A stretch of DNA of 64,000 bases from Lepiota brunneoincarnata. Taxonomy: Eukaryota; Basidiomycota; Agaricomycetes; Agaricales; Agaricaceae. This document shows, piece after piece, positions 1-12,288 of this stretch. The stretch spans positions 248,001 through 312,000 of the forward strand of contig JAEBUN010000003.1 of the NCBI GenBank assembly GCA_023014365.1, written 5' to 3'. The translations under genes were made by a program, and so were the position numbers. The first letter of the stretch is position 1, and every line of letters begins with the position of its first letter. The notes below the pieces were generated by a model. The model was given only the letters and a program-made list of their open reading frames with translations. It had not been told where the DNA came from and did not search any database.

Positions 1-1
1 C

Positions 2-82
2 AAGGAGCTGCGGATGGAGCACCAGGTTGACAGGCAGCTGCGATACGACGGTATTTGGACCTGGAGACCGGGGTTTGAATGA
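2..82 (+). CDS. C-terminal fragment of an unidentified protein (partial)
   Basis: An open frame enters from the left edge and ends at a TGA at 80-82, giving about 26 residues ending in WTWRPGFE. The composition (charged, Trp-rich end) looks coding, but the fragment is too short to assign a family. It could equally be a chance open frame at the window edge. Confidence 0.25.
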   Translation, partial: KELRMEHQVDRQLRYDGIWTWRPGFE

Positions 83-2528
83 CTGTTGCATGTATTGAGA
101 TGAGACCAAAAATAGGTGGCAGTAGAAATCCAAGAGCAGTAGGGTGGTTGGGTTGGGGGGGTTGTTGCGGATGGTCACGCCAAATTTAGTAATATACCCC
201 ATGAGGGTCGTGGACATTTCGTTGCCCAACTTGGTCTTTTTGGATTGAATAGCTGGGATACAGCTATAGGTAAAATCAAGTTCGGAGGGCCCATGCCTTG
301 CGTGGGTGTGTGTGTGCGCATTAGGAAGGAGTGGGCGGGGGGGGGGGGGGACTAGATCATTAGTAATGACTGGCTATGGGCGGCTGCTTCGCGGAACTGT
401 GCTGCCGATGATGTATTGGTTGCTTTTGGGAGGGATTCGAGGTTGCTTGGAGATAATTTTGGAGACGGCCGGGTTAGTCCGGGGGAGGGAAGGGGCAACC
501 CGTACGGCAGGTTTATACTCGACTGAATGTCTAAATGTTTGTATTGGGATAGATTGTTGTTGATTCTGAAGGTACGAATTTGCAGTGAGGTTTTTTTTGA
601 GGACGTTTGATGACTGAATACGGAATGGATAATTCGGTTCGAGGGAGTTGTGCCGGGAGAGAGAGGAGTGAAGATGAGTATTGATCAAGGAGGAGGTTAT
701 TCCCGTGAGTTGGGTGAAAGAGGGTGTTGAGGGAGGTAAACTGAGGTTCATGATCTAATCTGTCATATTCACGCTGTGCTTCGATTACTGGGTCGGGAAT
801 CAAACACAACCAGATGCGCGTGTCTTGATTATCATTTCGTCCCTTTTGAATCTCCGAACTCCGGCTTTACTTTCCGTCAAGTCGATCTGAGATCTGCGGA
901 AAGGGACTTATGGTCCTCCGGGGTGCACTCCTTTTGCTGCGAGAGATGTTCAACACCCCCCACTTCTCCTGCACCTGCTCACCTATATATTGCATATACA
1001 ATATTCGCTTACTCTAACAATTTACCCCAGTGGGAGATGGTTCGTTTCCTGCCAACAAAATCAATTGTAGGCCGCAAGAGTAGAGTGAGACTTACAACCG
1101 GGGAAATTGACAAGTTGTAAGAGAGGTGCCGGCCTTGCTTGCGTTCTGTCTCCCTTTCATGGAGTGTGAGTACGCCTTCAGTTACTTTGTATGTTAACTT
1201 CCCCCAACGGCGAGTGGAACATGTCGTGTGTTCGGTGCGTCTCTCACTATCTGTCCCCAGCCAGATAGCTTCGAATATCATAGTAAAACCCCAAGAGCCA
1301 ACAATATCGGGGCATGTACACAGAGACCTAAGTATATCCCAAAGCTACTCGTGGACTCCCAACGTCTCAGCGATATTTTTCAAATCAAAACATCAACCCG
1401 AGCTACTGCCGCAATCGTGATGAGAAGAATGATCAAGACCCACAACGACGCTCAAGCAATCCAAAAAAGATGGCCTGCGTTTTGATTGGGCCCACAACGT
1501 CCAATTATCCATCAAGTTGAGAGATCTGATTGGGGGACGGACCAAAGGGACCGAGTGTGGAATTGGGATTGGAGAATACTCAACCTGAGTGAAAAGCTTC
1601 TGCGAAAGCGCTCGATGTCATTTGTGACTTTCCGTCAGGCCTTGTAAGAAAAATGGGTTCGACCACCTCTGCGGGATATGCTGCTTAGCAGGAGAGAGAG
1701 AGGGGCGCCGTCTGAGAGCGTCACTGTGGCGGGTAGGATTTAAATCTGAGTGTTGCAGATCAACCGCACTCATGAGTAACTATATGAAGGCTAGGGGTGA
1801 CCAGCAATATTGATGTTGTGGGTTGGAATATCTTCCAGGTTTGAGCGCCATACTAACCAAAACCTTATGTTCCCACAAGGAGGAAGCCAAACTAGAGGGT
1901 CGTCGTCGAACACAAGAGCTGCTACAACTAACGCGATGAAACTGAGTTCAGCAACGGTTACATAGTTCCTGTGAATTCAAAAAAGGCACGACGAATAGGG
2001 GGTCCCCCAAAAAATTTCCAAAGGTATCCATCTATCACCTGTCATAGGTGGCTCACGTTCATCATTGATTGATCTCCCACTCCGTGTAAGTACCCAAGCA
2101 CAAGTGAATTGGGCAAGTGGCCTTTGGAGACGGTAAAAAATATTGGATCTTATCAATAGTAACTCGAGGTACGATGTCAATCTATCCTCCCGGAGTGCCA
2201 GTGGCGGTATAGATGCAGGGAACAACCGTGTCAGTGCCAAAACATGCCAAATAACCGATATAACTGTCCGGCAGTGGAATAGGATTTGCAGCACACCAAA
2301 AGGCGAGAATGATGAAAACACCAATACGCAAGAAAAAGGACCGTCGGGACGTCCTGTGACACTTTCTTGCACGTCCAAGGATTAAAATGTCCATGCGGGT
2401 CACCTCCTTTCATCTGGAAATCATTCAAGTAAACAAGTACAGAAGTTTCAAGACGGTTTTTATGTACCCCACCCCGATCCAAATGATGCAAGAGGGCCTC
2501 AAGCGGCGGAGAAAACAAACCACGTGGA
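83..2528. other. Sparse region without a confident gene
   Basis: No recognisable family was found in any frame. It holds a 14-base G run at 337-350, a Ser/Pro/Asn-rich open frame on the minus strand at 374-751, and a minus-strand open frame at 2182-2403 containing one hydrophobic stretch (around RIGVFIILAFW). Neither frame could be extended through plausible introns into a known protein. The region may be untranslated or decayed sequence flanking the relic genes to its right. Confidence 0.4.
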
Positions 2529-3485
2529 CTAATCATAGAAGACCAAGTACCTCATCTCAACCGATTCTCGGGGAGGCGAGCCCTCTGGAGCGCTCGGGTC
2601 TTGAAAAGCCGTGTGCGGAGTGAAGACGGCAGTGCTCCCATCTCGAAGACTATCAAAGCTGCAAGCCACACAAACTTGTCATCAGGGTGATGTCCAACCC
2701 ATAACTGTTATCAAGGAAAAACAGACTTTTTAATCAGCAAAAACTCATCTGGTGTCATCCCGCGGAGGTACTTCCACTGGTGTTTGGGATTGTAACGGAC
2801 GGCGGCCAACGACTCCCCGGAGCGTTCTGGGTAGATGCGCACCGCAGGGAAAGTGTCATCCTTGTCGGTACTGCCGCACACACAAAGTGTGAGCGGCCAA
2901 TCATATAGGCTAGATTCCCAAATGGTCTCTACAGGTTGATCGCCTGAAAACGTTTCTTGAGCAGTTCAGGGGCCTCGTCAGGGAGATGGTGATTGACACG
3001 AGCAATGCAGCTGGCTTCAGATATATCGACGTGAGCTCGAAGAGATGGTTGACGCTCCTGTTTGGATTTGTCCACCCCCGGTGACTGGCGCTGGCGATAC
3101 ACTATTGGAAACGTCAGGATATTCTTCCGTGAGGCAGGCGCAAGGAAAGCTCACTATGAGTGAAAAGAAATACACGACTAGCACTAGTCAATTTCTTGAC
3201 GAACTCAGCGCTTTCTGCACAATACTCTTGGAATCTCTCTTCATTTTTAATATCGGCACCGTTCTATAGTTTACTGGGGGCTTTGCAAAACTGGAAACCA
3301 GCATTGTCGAGGGTATAGAGCTGTTCCTTTCCACGAACGTTTTCAATGATAGCCTCGTGCGGTACCCGCACCAAGTTCGTTTCTCCTTGGTTTGATATGT
3401 CATTGACTATCCGGTACGCTCTCTTCCCATCTGGGGGAGGCAGGTAGAAGGTGATTTGAGTAGTGACGGTGTCGGGGGCAGCCAT
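2529..3485 (-). pseudogene. AsaB-like (GA4-desaturase-like/CmcJ-like) oxidoreductase or methyltransferase relic
   Basis: The frame starts at 3485 with TQITFYLPP and DIRGKE/LDTAGFQF-type blocks (here ENVRGKEQLYTLDNAGFQF). It continues through RQPSLRAHVD, HHLPDEAPELLKKRFQAINL, YDWPLTLC, YPERSGESL, NPKHQWKYLRGMTPDEF and, after a likely intron, TAVFTPHTAFQDP and YLVFYD at the stop (2529-2531). This is the block order of the fungal AsaB/CmcJ-like family, found in many secondary-metabolite clusters. Lesions: TAG at 3264-3266; TAG at 2929-2931 where the family has Trp after INL; and a 2-nt frame change near 2901-2909. Two in-frame stops are hard to explain as indel sequencing errors, so I call it a pseudogene. 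It lies beside a P450 on the same strand, suggesting a decayed metabolic pair. Confidence 0.72.
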
Positions 3486-4282
3486 AGGTGTTCAATACTC
3501 TTTCAGGGTTCATTCATGCAGCTCATGGACTATATAACCAATAGCTCGTGCTTAGCGCCCAGTGTTAACGATACCACATCTCGCTCCAATAGTTACGGTC
3601 CATTTTCTTCCTCTCCACCGCACTACTACCCCAGTAGTTTCCAGGAAAAATCTGAGCAATCCAGTAGACCGGGCGGTCCGCAACAAGCACTTAGCGTTAA
3701 TCATTGCCTATCGCAATGATCATGAAATATATATTCAAAGTTGGTGCAGCGCCACTTCCCACTCTACTAACTGCCAATCCCTGCTTCCAGGGTACGTTCT
3801 CATTCATCAAATTTCGCTGCAGAACTGTATAGCAGCGGGTATGGAAGTCTTCAACAAGAGCTTAGCTCAAAACCATCTATCTGGAAAGGCCAAGTGTCTC
3901 GCCGAGACGCGTGCGCCACACCCGATAGGATCAGCCGCTCGCCACTCTGAAGAGGAAGACGCCAGGCGAATGAGTAAGTGGCTGCGTACTGAGAAAGAAT
4001 AAGTTTGATGCTTGGGTCTCGGCGGACACCTATTCTCAAATCAAAGGATGCGAATCCAAAGATGCAGTCTGCAATCAAAGGAGATATTTCGATTCAACCT
4101 CGGTATAATACTAGATACAATTTGTCGGTGGCCTGTTTACAAATCAACGAGGTGGCACTAGAGGATCCTGTCCGGCCGTGGTCAGAGCTCCAGAAGAGCA
4201 ACGTAAGGAACTGTCCAGCAACATATCTGTTATACAAATTCACCATACCGTTCTGAAGACCTTAAGCTAATCTACCCCGGAG
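3486..4282. other. Spacer between the two relic genes
   Basis: No gene was recognised. An open frame of 146 codons on the plus strand (3562-4002) has no hydrophobic or motif structure that I recognise and no convincing intron context. Confidence 0.4.
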
Positions 4283-6301
4283 CTAGAAATCCCGCGGTTT
4301 TACAAAAACGTGAAAGTGGCGCCCTCGATGAACGGGAACAAAATACTCGCGATAACTAATGTTATCGACGCTGTATCGTTTCACATGGTTAGTGCATCAA
4401 TGGCTCAGTGTCCGAGACCGCCACTCACGATGCATTGTCAGGCTTTAACTCCAACTTTCGAACAACGTTGGCGATTGTGAGGTACAGCTCGCACCAAGCC
4501 AAACTATGATATGGACACCATGTGTGTGAGAATCATTCAACGACTAGACAAAGAAACGAGGACTGGAAACTTACTTGATGCCCAAACAACTTCTTGGACC
4601 CTTTGAAAACGCGACGAGATACCTGTCCAGACTCTGGTTCTCTTCCCCCATCCACCGCTCAGGTATGAAATGTTCAGGGTCGGGGAATATCTCGGGGTTG
4701 GAGTGGAGGATCGGCTGCGGCCATTGACACGACCGTCTATATAAAACCAATGAACACAAACAGTCTATCTGTCAGTTCCACATTGTGCAGATCTAATTTC
4801 CGGTGCGTACTCCGGCAGGGATGGACGTCCCTAGAATTTCGGTATCACCGGGGCCGATGATGCGGGGTAGCGGAGTAACGACGCCATGTCCCATGCGAAG
4901 TGATTCCTTGATCACAGCAGTCTGCAGAAGTGGGCCCCTCAGTGTCATGCACCAATACTGGTCGTAGACGGTTGAGATCCTTACTAGATAAGGCAGCTTC
5001 TCCAACTTTTCGTAGCTGATCGATACCTCCTTCTCCGGCCAGATCGGTATTATTTCTTTAAGCATCGCCTCATGGACTTGCGGATTGGCAAGGATGTGGT
5101 ACATTGCTACGGTGCACGCGTTACCGACCGTATCACTCCCCGCAAAGCGCATGTAGAGGGCCTCGTCCAAGAGCCAGTCGCGCGAGATTGGTGGGAGTCG
5201 TTGTTTCTCGATACTTTCCCCTGTTATAGATACCTCGTTGCCGGCACCACTGCCATCAGAGATTTTCTCTCCCGTTCCGGTGTATACATCTTCGTCTCTG
5301 GGATTCAGGAAATGGTGGATAAATGGTCTCATGATCACCACCGCACAAACTCTCCGGGTTCTGCATGATCTCGTCAATCTGTTTTCCCATCATCCGCCGT
5401 TGATCTAGGATACCCTTCGTGCTTGGTTTTAACACCGAGGCGAAGCATTCCGGTACGTTCAGGAGCACTTTTTGGATCAATGGGAAGTGTTTGAATGTCC
5501 AGATCATGGGAAGGGTGTAGTCCATGGCATCAAGGATGGGGTGGCGGAAGTTGGGTGCATCGAGGGCATCAGTGGATCGCGCGAAACAGTAGGTAGTGAT
5601 TATTTCCAGAGAGAGGGAGCGGAAAGCTAGATCAAGGTCGGCTGAGGTGTTAGTGTTGGTGTAAGTGAGAAGACGAGATATGAGGTGATCAATCTGAGAA
5701 GGGGAAGCGGTCAACATCATTCGAGTGGTGGTAGAGTTCAGGATGTACCTTGGTTTGAATTGTATTCTCAAGGTTGAAAATCGCTCTTCGAGAGAAGAAA
5801 GGTCCAATTGCTGTGCGGCGCTGCATCGCTTCATGGTGGTCATGCATTGCAAAGACGGATTTATCAGTTGCGAAGCAGGAATACATTTCAGGCTGTTTGA
5901 TGAAGCGGGTCCCCATCCCGTAAATATCGTTGTAGGCCCTTGGGTCACTGAAGTGAAGCTGGCAGGTGTCAAATAGTTGGTCATGTTATAAGGAGGCGAG
6001 AATGTTGGTGACATGCCTCGTTAGGGCCGACTCTGACTATGGTACCTGAAGAAAGGTGAGTAGGGTTTAGGGGGGGAGGGAAAAAGTACGTACCATATTT
6101 TTTGTGGAGTGGGACAAGATGTTCGGTCCATCCACCGTCCTTGATGATGTCGTAGTACGCTCTGTATAGATTGGTAAGGGCAGCTAACAGCGGGCCAGGG
6201 TACTTGGATATGGGGTGGAAGAACAATGTTTTAACAATATGGGCGGTCAGCAAAAGAAGAGCCAGCGCCGCAACAGGAAAAATCATCGTCGATGGCGCCA
6301 T
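4283..6301 (-). pseudogene. Cytochrome P450 (fungal secondary-metabolism type), frame-disrupted
   Basis: A microsomal P450 of the heme monooxygenase superfamily. From the start at 6301 the order is: N-terminal membrane anchor (FPVAALALLLL), Pro-rich hinge KYPGPL, RVGPNE/LHFSDPRAYNDIY, I-helix AGSDTV, KESLR (ExxR), FIPERW, heme-binding FSKGPRSCLG, and a C-terminal exon ending at 4283. About seven exons with short introns; the second intron has GC-AG ends (GCATGT donor, before the LHFSDP exon). Two single extra bases break the frame: near 5316-5320, just before HHFLNP, and near 4716-4724, after the TVVSM block. The frame is otherwise conserved throughout. Similar one-base insertions occur in essential genes here, so the gene may be functional in the real genome. 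Substrate unknown; the adjacent AsaB-like relic suggests a natural-product pathway. Confidence 0.8.
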
Positions 6302-7364
6302 ATTCGAGAGAAAGAAAGCAGGCAGGTAGTAGAGGCCAAAATCTGCATTTTGTAGGTGTCCTTGGGAAGGTCCTTTCCCAGGCAGAAACGGAAGATGGTT
6401 CAATGCATTGTACTAGATCTGAATTTTGGATTCCATGACGCAGAGGGAACTCATATCCGTAGGAGATCAGTTGTAATTGGTTCGGGATGGCCCTAAGCAT
6501 GGAGGATTGCGCTTGAAACTGTATGTTAGAGTGTCAGTGTAATTCAAACCGGTCGATGAATACGAACCAGATGCATCGTTCATTCAGAGCCGGCGTCGGA
6601 GCACATCTGGTGTAAACGGAGTGATGTCGAATTGACTTGGAGATGAACAGGTGTATGTTTGCATTCCCTTTCCCATCTGACAACAATGTATCGCAGAAAG
6701 TTTTTGCCATTTGCGTTATCAATTTGGGTGGATAAAGGCTAAGGCTATTATAGTGGTTTCTTACATCTGCACCAAATGGTGGGGGGGAATCGGTCATTTT
6801 CCTTATTCCAGCGGAAGCCATAAAGGGCTGGTCCAAAATACCAGAAAGTGCCCGGAGATTCCATTACAGGGGTTCCATTCGTCCTAGTCCAGGAATTCTG
6901 GAGAGTTGCGCATATGCATCGTCTGGTTCATTATCCGGTTCATGAGAAAGAGAAGCGGGGCTCTGGCAGATTTTCTTGTGAAGGATTTATGTGATGGTCC
7001 TGAATGTACCCGAGCCAAGGAGCGCGTAATCCGCATTTGGCAGGTCCGGGCCATCTACTTTGGCTGTCATATACAGTCTATAGCTGAGTGTGAGTGATTT
7101 CAGGCACAGCAGCGGCAATGTGTATCTTCCACACAGTATTTGAATGCGCCAGTAGATGTCCGGTTGGGTTGAGCGAAGCAACAGGCAGAAGCGCTTACAA
7201 ATAAACTGCAGAAAAAAAAAGTTTTTTGAGTTTACATAACCAACATCTGCGCCCCTGATTGACAGTGGAACTCCCAAAGTTGAGTGTGGCTTATCCCTTC
7301 GTTCTCTTATCCCTCACGACATCTCGACAACGACCTTCCACATACACGGACACAGGCGTGTGTA
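6302..7364. other. Intergenic region upstream of the P450
   Basis: Contains the divergent promoters of the P450 (minus) and the vezatin-like gene (plus). A minus-strand open frame at 6987-7277 ends in an ordinary-looking sequence (ADYALLGSGTF) but I could not extend it or match it to a family. Nothing else is supported. Confidence 0.35.
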
Positions 7365-10300
7365 ATGGCTCAGGCGGTGTTCGATGAGCACCCTCTCGAG
7401 CACTACCTCCGAGGTGCGCACACACGATCCGTGGTCACACACTAAGCCTGTTACTCACCCAAATTTTTGGTGATTCTTAGAGGCAGGGGAAACCCAGGAG
7501 CTTATTCCCGGTACTACCCCCGCTTTAGTCCAGGAACTCGAGTCCCTTTCACGTTTCTCTTTCACACATGACGCCGACAACGACACGATAACCGAATTTG
7601 ACTGGGAATGGAGACCACAGCTCCTAATACAAGTTCTTCATGTGAGTCTGGGTTTATGTTGAGAGACAGGGAGCTAGCGTATCGGACGCGTTGGACCAAG
7701 CGCTAACAAACGATTCCTTTCCAGTATCTGGAGACCTTCATCTCTACTGCTCAACTGACAAAAGCGGCAAACCCCTTCGCCGAACGCTTCAAATACAACG
7801 TGATATCATCCTCACTACTCTCCCCGGATCTCAGCTCGCCTCACAGTGGCCGACCAACACCCCCCTCAATACCGGGGAATTTGCCACATAGTCGATCGTC
7901 AAGTCAGGACTCTCAGCATCCGACTGTTCCCACGTCATACTCACCCGGCGAGGCGCAGTACGGGTTGCTGTCAATTCCTGATCCTCGTGTTCTCTGTCCT
8001 GCTTAGCATAGGTTTCACCTCTTTGGCGATATTGACTCTATGGGCCGGTCTTATATGGATTTATTACCTGCGGGTACAAAGCCAGACAACGAAGCTCGAC
8101 CTGACTCCGGTGCGCATTCCTTGTGATTGTCCGTTGTTTGTGTCCTCAATATGTCTCTTTCACAGTGTCTAGATACCCTTGACGAGCTAATATCAGCCAA
8201 CAGTGAGTGGGAAGCTGTCGTGCAAGAAGCTGTCGACATCCTCGAAAAGGACAACCACAGTCCCAATCCTTCCTCTCTTTCACCTATCTCTTCTTCCCTC
8301 CGTGTCGCCCTCCATTCTACTCTCCAAACAACACAAACTCAATGCGACAATGTGCGCCACCTTCTTTCTGCACTCACCTCTCCCTCGGACCTATCTCAGC
8401 TATCCGAGATGTATGCACCTTCGTCCCCCACAAAATCAACGCACTCCCTTCATGATTCTCATTCACTCCCCTCGTCAAATCCCTCCCACCGTCGACTTCG
8501 AACAGCTTCTATCCCATCAGCCGCGACTATTTTTACCGATACCAAACGCATGACCTGGAATGGCCCCCATTCGGGCTTTTCATACGCCAATTCTTCCATG
8601 ACACCTGTAATCAGAAAGCGACAGAGACACCGCTCAGACCTATCATCTCTCCTCCCCAGTCCACCCTCGTTCAGTGCACCCGTCACTCCCGCCCCATCAA
8701 GTCCCCTTGCCCGGTTGCCGGAGAACCCTCCTAAGGAAGCAAGTCTCGAACCTCCTCTCTTTCAGCCCATTATCGCAAGGCGATGACAGCTTTGGCGCTG
8801 CCGCACTCAAGCTCCGGCGTGGACGAGAGAGCAACGGACTCGATGTCCTAGTCTTCCTCACCTTCCCTGCCAAAATCATCTTTTTCTCATGCCCATTCGT
8901 CCAATCTCAGTGCCCACAGAGACACCGGCACCCGTGGCATAGCCTCGCCCTCGTCGCGATTCACATCAATTCACACATCACGACAGCCGCTTTCATCATC
9001 CGGGTTGCATCATGCCTTACAAGCGGCGATGGGAGCGAAGCGGTATTCGTGCGCTCATTTGCTTGCGCTCAGGTTTGAGGAGGAAGAGGAGGATGGGAAC
9101 TATTGGGAGGATGTGAAGAGTGTGATGGAGTTGTTGGCGGGTGCGTTGAGTGATACGAGAGCGAGATTGCAGGAGGCGATGGGGGAGGTTGAGGTGCAAA
9201 AGTTTTGGGATCAGACACCAACGCCTTCTGGGAGCCCAGTTACGAGTCCACACCAGGTTGCTCGTAGGCTGTTTGAGGATAATAGCGTGGGTTTGGAGGT
9301 AGAAGGGGAGGACAGGGAGAAAGAGAAGATGAAGAGGCGGAGGAGGTTGAGTGAGATGGTGGTGTCGTTCGCGCCGATGCCGAGTCATTTGAACAAGTTC
9401 GCTGCACATGTTGGGGCGATTCAAAGTGCACTGGAGGATGCGAGGGGGTATCTGGAGAAGTGTGTTGGTGCGTTGCGGGGCGTGGAGGAGGGGAAGCCAC
9501 CGAATGTTTCGAGTCTGAAGAGAGAGGGGGAAGAGGAGGGTGAACATCCTGCGCTATACGCCTATGAGCGTCTGCGAAGGGAGTTGGGGTTTGCACTGAG
9601 GGAGTGCGAGAGGGGACGTAATCGTCTTCTTGACCTTGTGCGACCGCCCTCGCTGTTTGAAGTGGACGATGAGGACTCGGAGGGCGTTCCGGGGCTGGGA
9701 CATGACTCGTTGAGCGAGGAGTCAGACAAAGCAGATATTTCGTTGCTGCACTCTGAAGATGGCTCGCTTGATGGGAGGAAGAAGGATGGTGTCGGTCTTA
9801 TGAGTGCTGATGAAGGTCCTCGGGATAGTAAAGGCTGCGGCGAGGGTGGTGGAGGTGGTGGTGGTGGTGGTGGCGATGGTGGTGGTGATGGTGCGGTTCT
9901 GAATACGGTGGATGCGGACGATGTGTCGAGACATCTGCTGATGAACACTGATGTCGGACAATTACCGCCTGCGCACAGTGGAATTGAGCAAGTTTTTGAG
10001 GCAGACGCAGGGTTGAATGGGAATGTGACGAGGGAGAAAACCAAGTTGAGCAGGGAAGAGAGGATTCGGCTTGTCAAAGCCAAGAGGGAGAGTATTGCGA
10101 AGGGTGGGTTGGGGATGACGGTCGGAGTTGGGCTGGGTATGGGATTAGAACCGTCCCCGCTTATTGGGGGTGGGGACGAGGAGAGGTGGGGGCCTGGTGG
10201 AGAGGTTGTGCAAGAGCTGAAGGACGTGATTTGGAAAGTTGGAGAGAGGAGAAGGAGGGTGCAGCAATCCCAGTTGGGTGATGATGGACATGGACCACCG

Positions 10301-10549
10301 TCGCCACTGGCTCGGTCGGTGAGTTCAATGTCGTCGTTGGATACACCGGACGTGAAGGCTAGGATTGTTTCTCCGCCACATCGTGTGTCATCGTTGTTGG
10401 CCTTATCCCCTCGTCGTGCGGATTCACAGTCGCGGGCCAGCTTAGGTTCGCCATCGCCGAGTATGAGGACACTGTTTGAGAGCTTGCAGCGTGAGCTGCC
10501 TGCTGTGAGAGATGAAGGGGAGGTGGGCATGCTATCGTCGGACGGTTGA
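7365..10549 (+). CDS. Vezatin/Inp2-like myosin-binding membrane protein (frame-disrupted)
   Basis: Start at 7365 (MAQAVFDEHPLEHYLRG); two short introns follow. The blocks WEWRPQLLIQVLHYLETFI, NPFAERFKYNVISSSLLS, a hydrophobic segment (FLILVFSVLLSIGF to LTLWAGLIWIYYL), CAHLLALRFEE, YWEDVKSVMELL and SFAPMPSHLNKFAAHV match the basidiomycete vezatin-domain proteins. That family is related to yeast Inp2, which links peroxisomes to class V myosin. The C-terminal third is acidic and low-complexity, with a poly-Gly/Asp run and ELKDVIWKVGERRRR near the end. Three +1 frame changes are needed: between about 7,900 and 7,975, near 8,780, and near 8,850. They may be assembly insertions or unrecognised introns. 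Role inferred from family resemblance only. Confidence 0.6.
9845..9893 (+). repeat. GGT/GGA trinucleotide tract encoding a Gly-rich run
   Basis: A (GGT)n-type tract with GGA and GAT interruptions inside the last exon of the vezatin-like gene. It encodes a Gly stretch followed by Asp/Gly and keeps the frame, so it is a coding microsatellite. Confidence 0.85.
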
Positions 10550-10827
10550 TTTATTTATATATATATACCCTTCTATTTCTACCCCTCGCGCTCTTTACTA
10601 GCGCCACACTCGTTTACGAAATTGACGACAAAAAGGTCTTATATTCGTATTTTATTAGCAGTATTTTATTATAATATATCACGTGCGATGTTCCCACGTT
10701 ATCAGAATAGTGCCTGTGTTGTTTTCGTTTTTCTCTCCGTCTTTGTCACGCCCCTCCCCTTCCCTTTCGACGTCCCCACTCGTCCTCCCCAACCCACACT
10801 CTTTTTCTCACTCATTCCTTTTCTCTA

Positions 10828-12288
10828 ATGTCTTTCCAGCATCGTAACCTTGCTCACCGCGTCGCCCACCCTCGCCAGATCCCTGGCCCAGGTGGAGGAC
10901 GCGGTCCTGGAAACGATGGTCCTCCTGGTGGTGGTCCTCCTGGTCCCGGCTCTTCCTCCGCCTCCGCCCAGCCTTCAGAAACCGGTATATATTTGTTTTT
11001 GTGTTTCAAAGTCCTGCTTGATTCTTATCTGCTCCACAGATGACCCTTTTACTAATGGACCTGTCTTCACAAAAGCCTCTTCCACGACAGCCCCTCCTCC
11101 CTCTCCTCCTCCTACGCAGTCTGCCAGGCCCACCACTTCCTCTCAAGTTCCGCCCACTACCACCTCCACCCAAATCCAACCCACTGCCACTCTCACCACA
11201 TCTTCAAGCACTTCCTCATCCACCAGCCTTTCGTCTTCTACCACCTCTATCCTCTCCGTAAGTTCTGCTTTACTTGCCTTGGTTAGTTAACTGAATGTGT
11301 ATCGTCAACAAGACTACCGCCCCTATCAACACCCTCACGGTTCCTGGCCGCGTCGCAACCAGTTCTTTCGCTACCTTGTCTGTCACCTCGATCGCCGGTG
11401 GCTTTCCGACCGAGTCTGCTTCCCCTAGCGCTAGTCCCGACCCGACTTCTGGAGTCAAAGTCGGAACTGTCGTTGGTGCTATTGCTGGTGTCCTTGTTGG
11501 CATCGGTATTCTCGGCCTCCTCGTCTCCTTCATCCTGGTAAGCGACCCTCAATACAAATATTTTCCTCTCTACCGCCCACCAGTTCTGACATTCTTTGTT
11601 TCCTCTCTAGCGCCGCTTGCGCAAGCGCGGACGTCGTGATACCATCATTGGTGACGAGTTCCGTCATCCCGAATTTACTGTCGACAACGATGGTCCCCTC
11701 GAGCCCCCCAACATGACCCAACGTCACCATAGCTTCACGCCCTCTGTTGCTAGTGGCCCGGGTATGGCTGGCTATGGCGCTTTCCAAGGTGCTACTCTTT
11801 ATGATAACGGCGTTCCCGAAGACGCTGCTGGCTATGGTGCCACCGCCAATAGCGCTCCTCTTCGTGAGAGACCCAAATACACTTATGGCCAGGGTCAGGG
11901 TGGGGGGGAGGATGACGCCAGTGAGATCGCTCACGGCGTCTACAGCTCCCAACCTCAACCTCAGGTGTCCTACAATCCCGAGGCATATGGTTCTTATGCT
12001 ACGTACGAAGGTGATCCGAACGCTGCTGCGGGATACCAAAATGCTACTCGACAGTACCAAGGACAGCCCTCGTATGCACAAGGAGGGTATGACGCCCAAT
12101 ATGCACAGTACGATACCTACGTTGTTGCCGATCCCGGATCGTCGGCTACTACCGACAATGCGCCTGCCGTCGGATCATCTACTGCCGGCGCCCACCCGAT
12201 TGCCAGGAACCCAACTTCGACGGCTGGGAACAGGGGACCGAATACACGCAGCGTTGTCCAGGACGATGATGTCTACGGAGGCATCTAA
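10828..12288 (+). CDS. Mucin-like single-pass membrane protein, paralog 1 (C-terminal DVYGGI)
   Basis: Start at 10828 (MSFQHRNLAHRVAHPRQIPG), then a Gly/Pro-rich stretch, a Ser/Thr/Pro-rich segment typical of an O-glycosylated ectodomain, one transmembrane helix (GTVVGAIAGVLVGIGILGLL), a basic stop-transfer cluster (RRLRKRGRR), and a Tyr/Gln/Pro-rich cytoplasmic tail with repeated SYNPEAYGSYATYEG-like blocks, ending in DDDVYGGI at the stop. Introns near 10,986-11,040, 11,257-11,312 and 11,536-11,610. The layout is that of fungal wall-stress sensors (Axl2/SKG6-type transmembrane region), but no cleavable signal peptide is visible. It is convergent with a paralog ending at 14,001 and has a further paralog at 36,004. 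Function unknown; a surface sensor or anchor is an inference. Confidence 0.8.

Noticed and set aside
337..350. G14 run as telomeric or structural signal
   Set aside because: A single homopolymer with no TTAGGG-type repeats around it.
9562..10530. Long minus-strand open frame opposite the last exon of the vezatin-like gene
   Set aside because: Its Ser/Pro-rich sequence is what the reverse of a Gly/Glu-rich coding region gives, and the plus strand carries family blocks.
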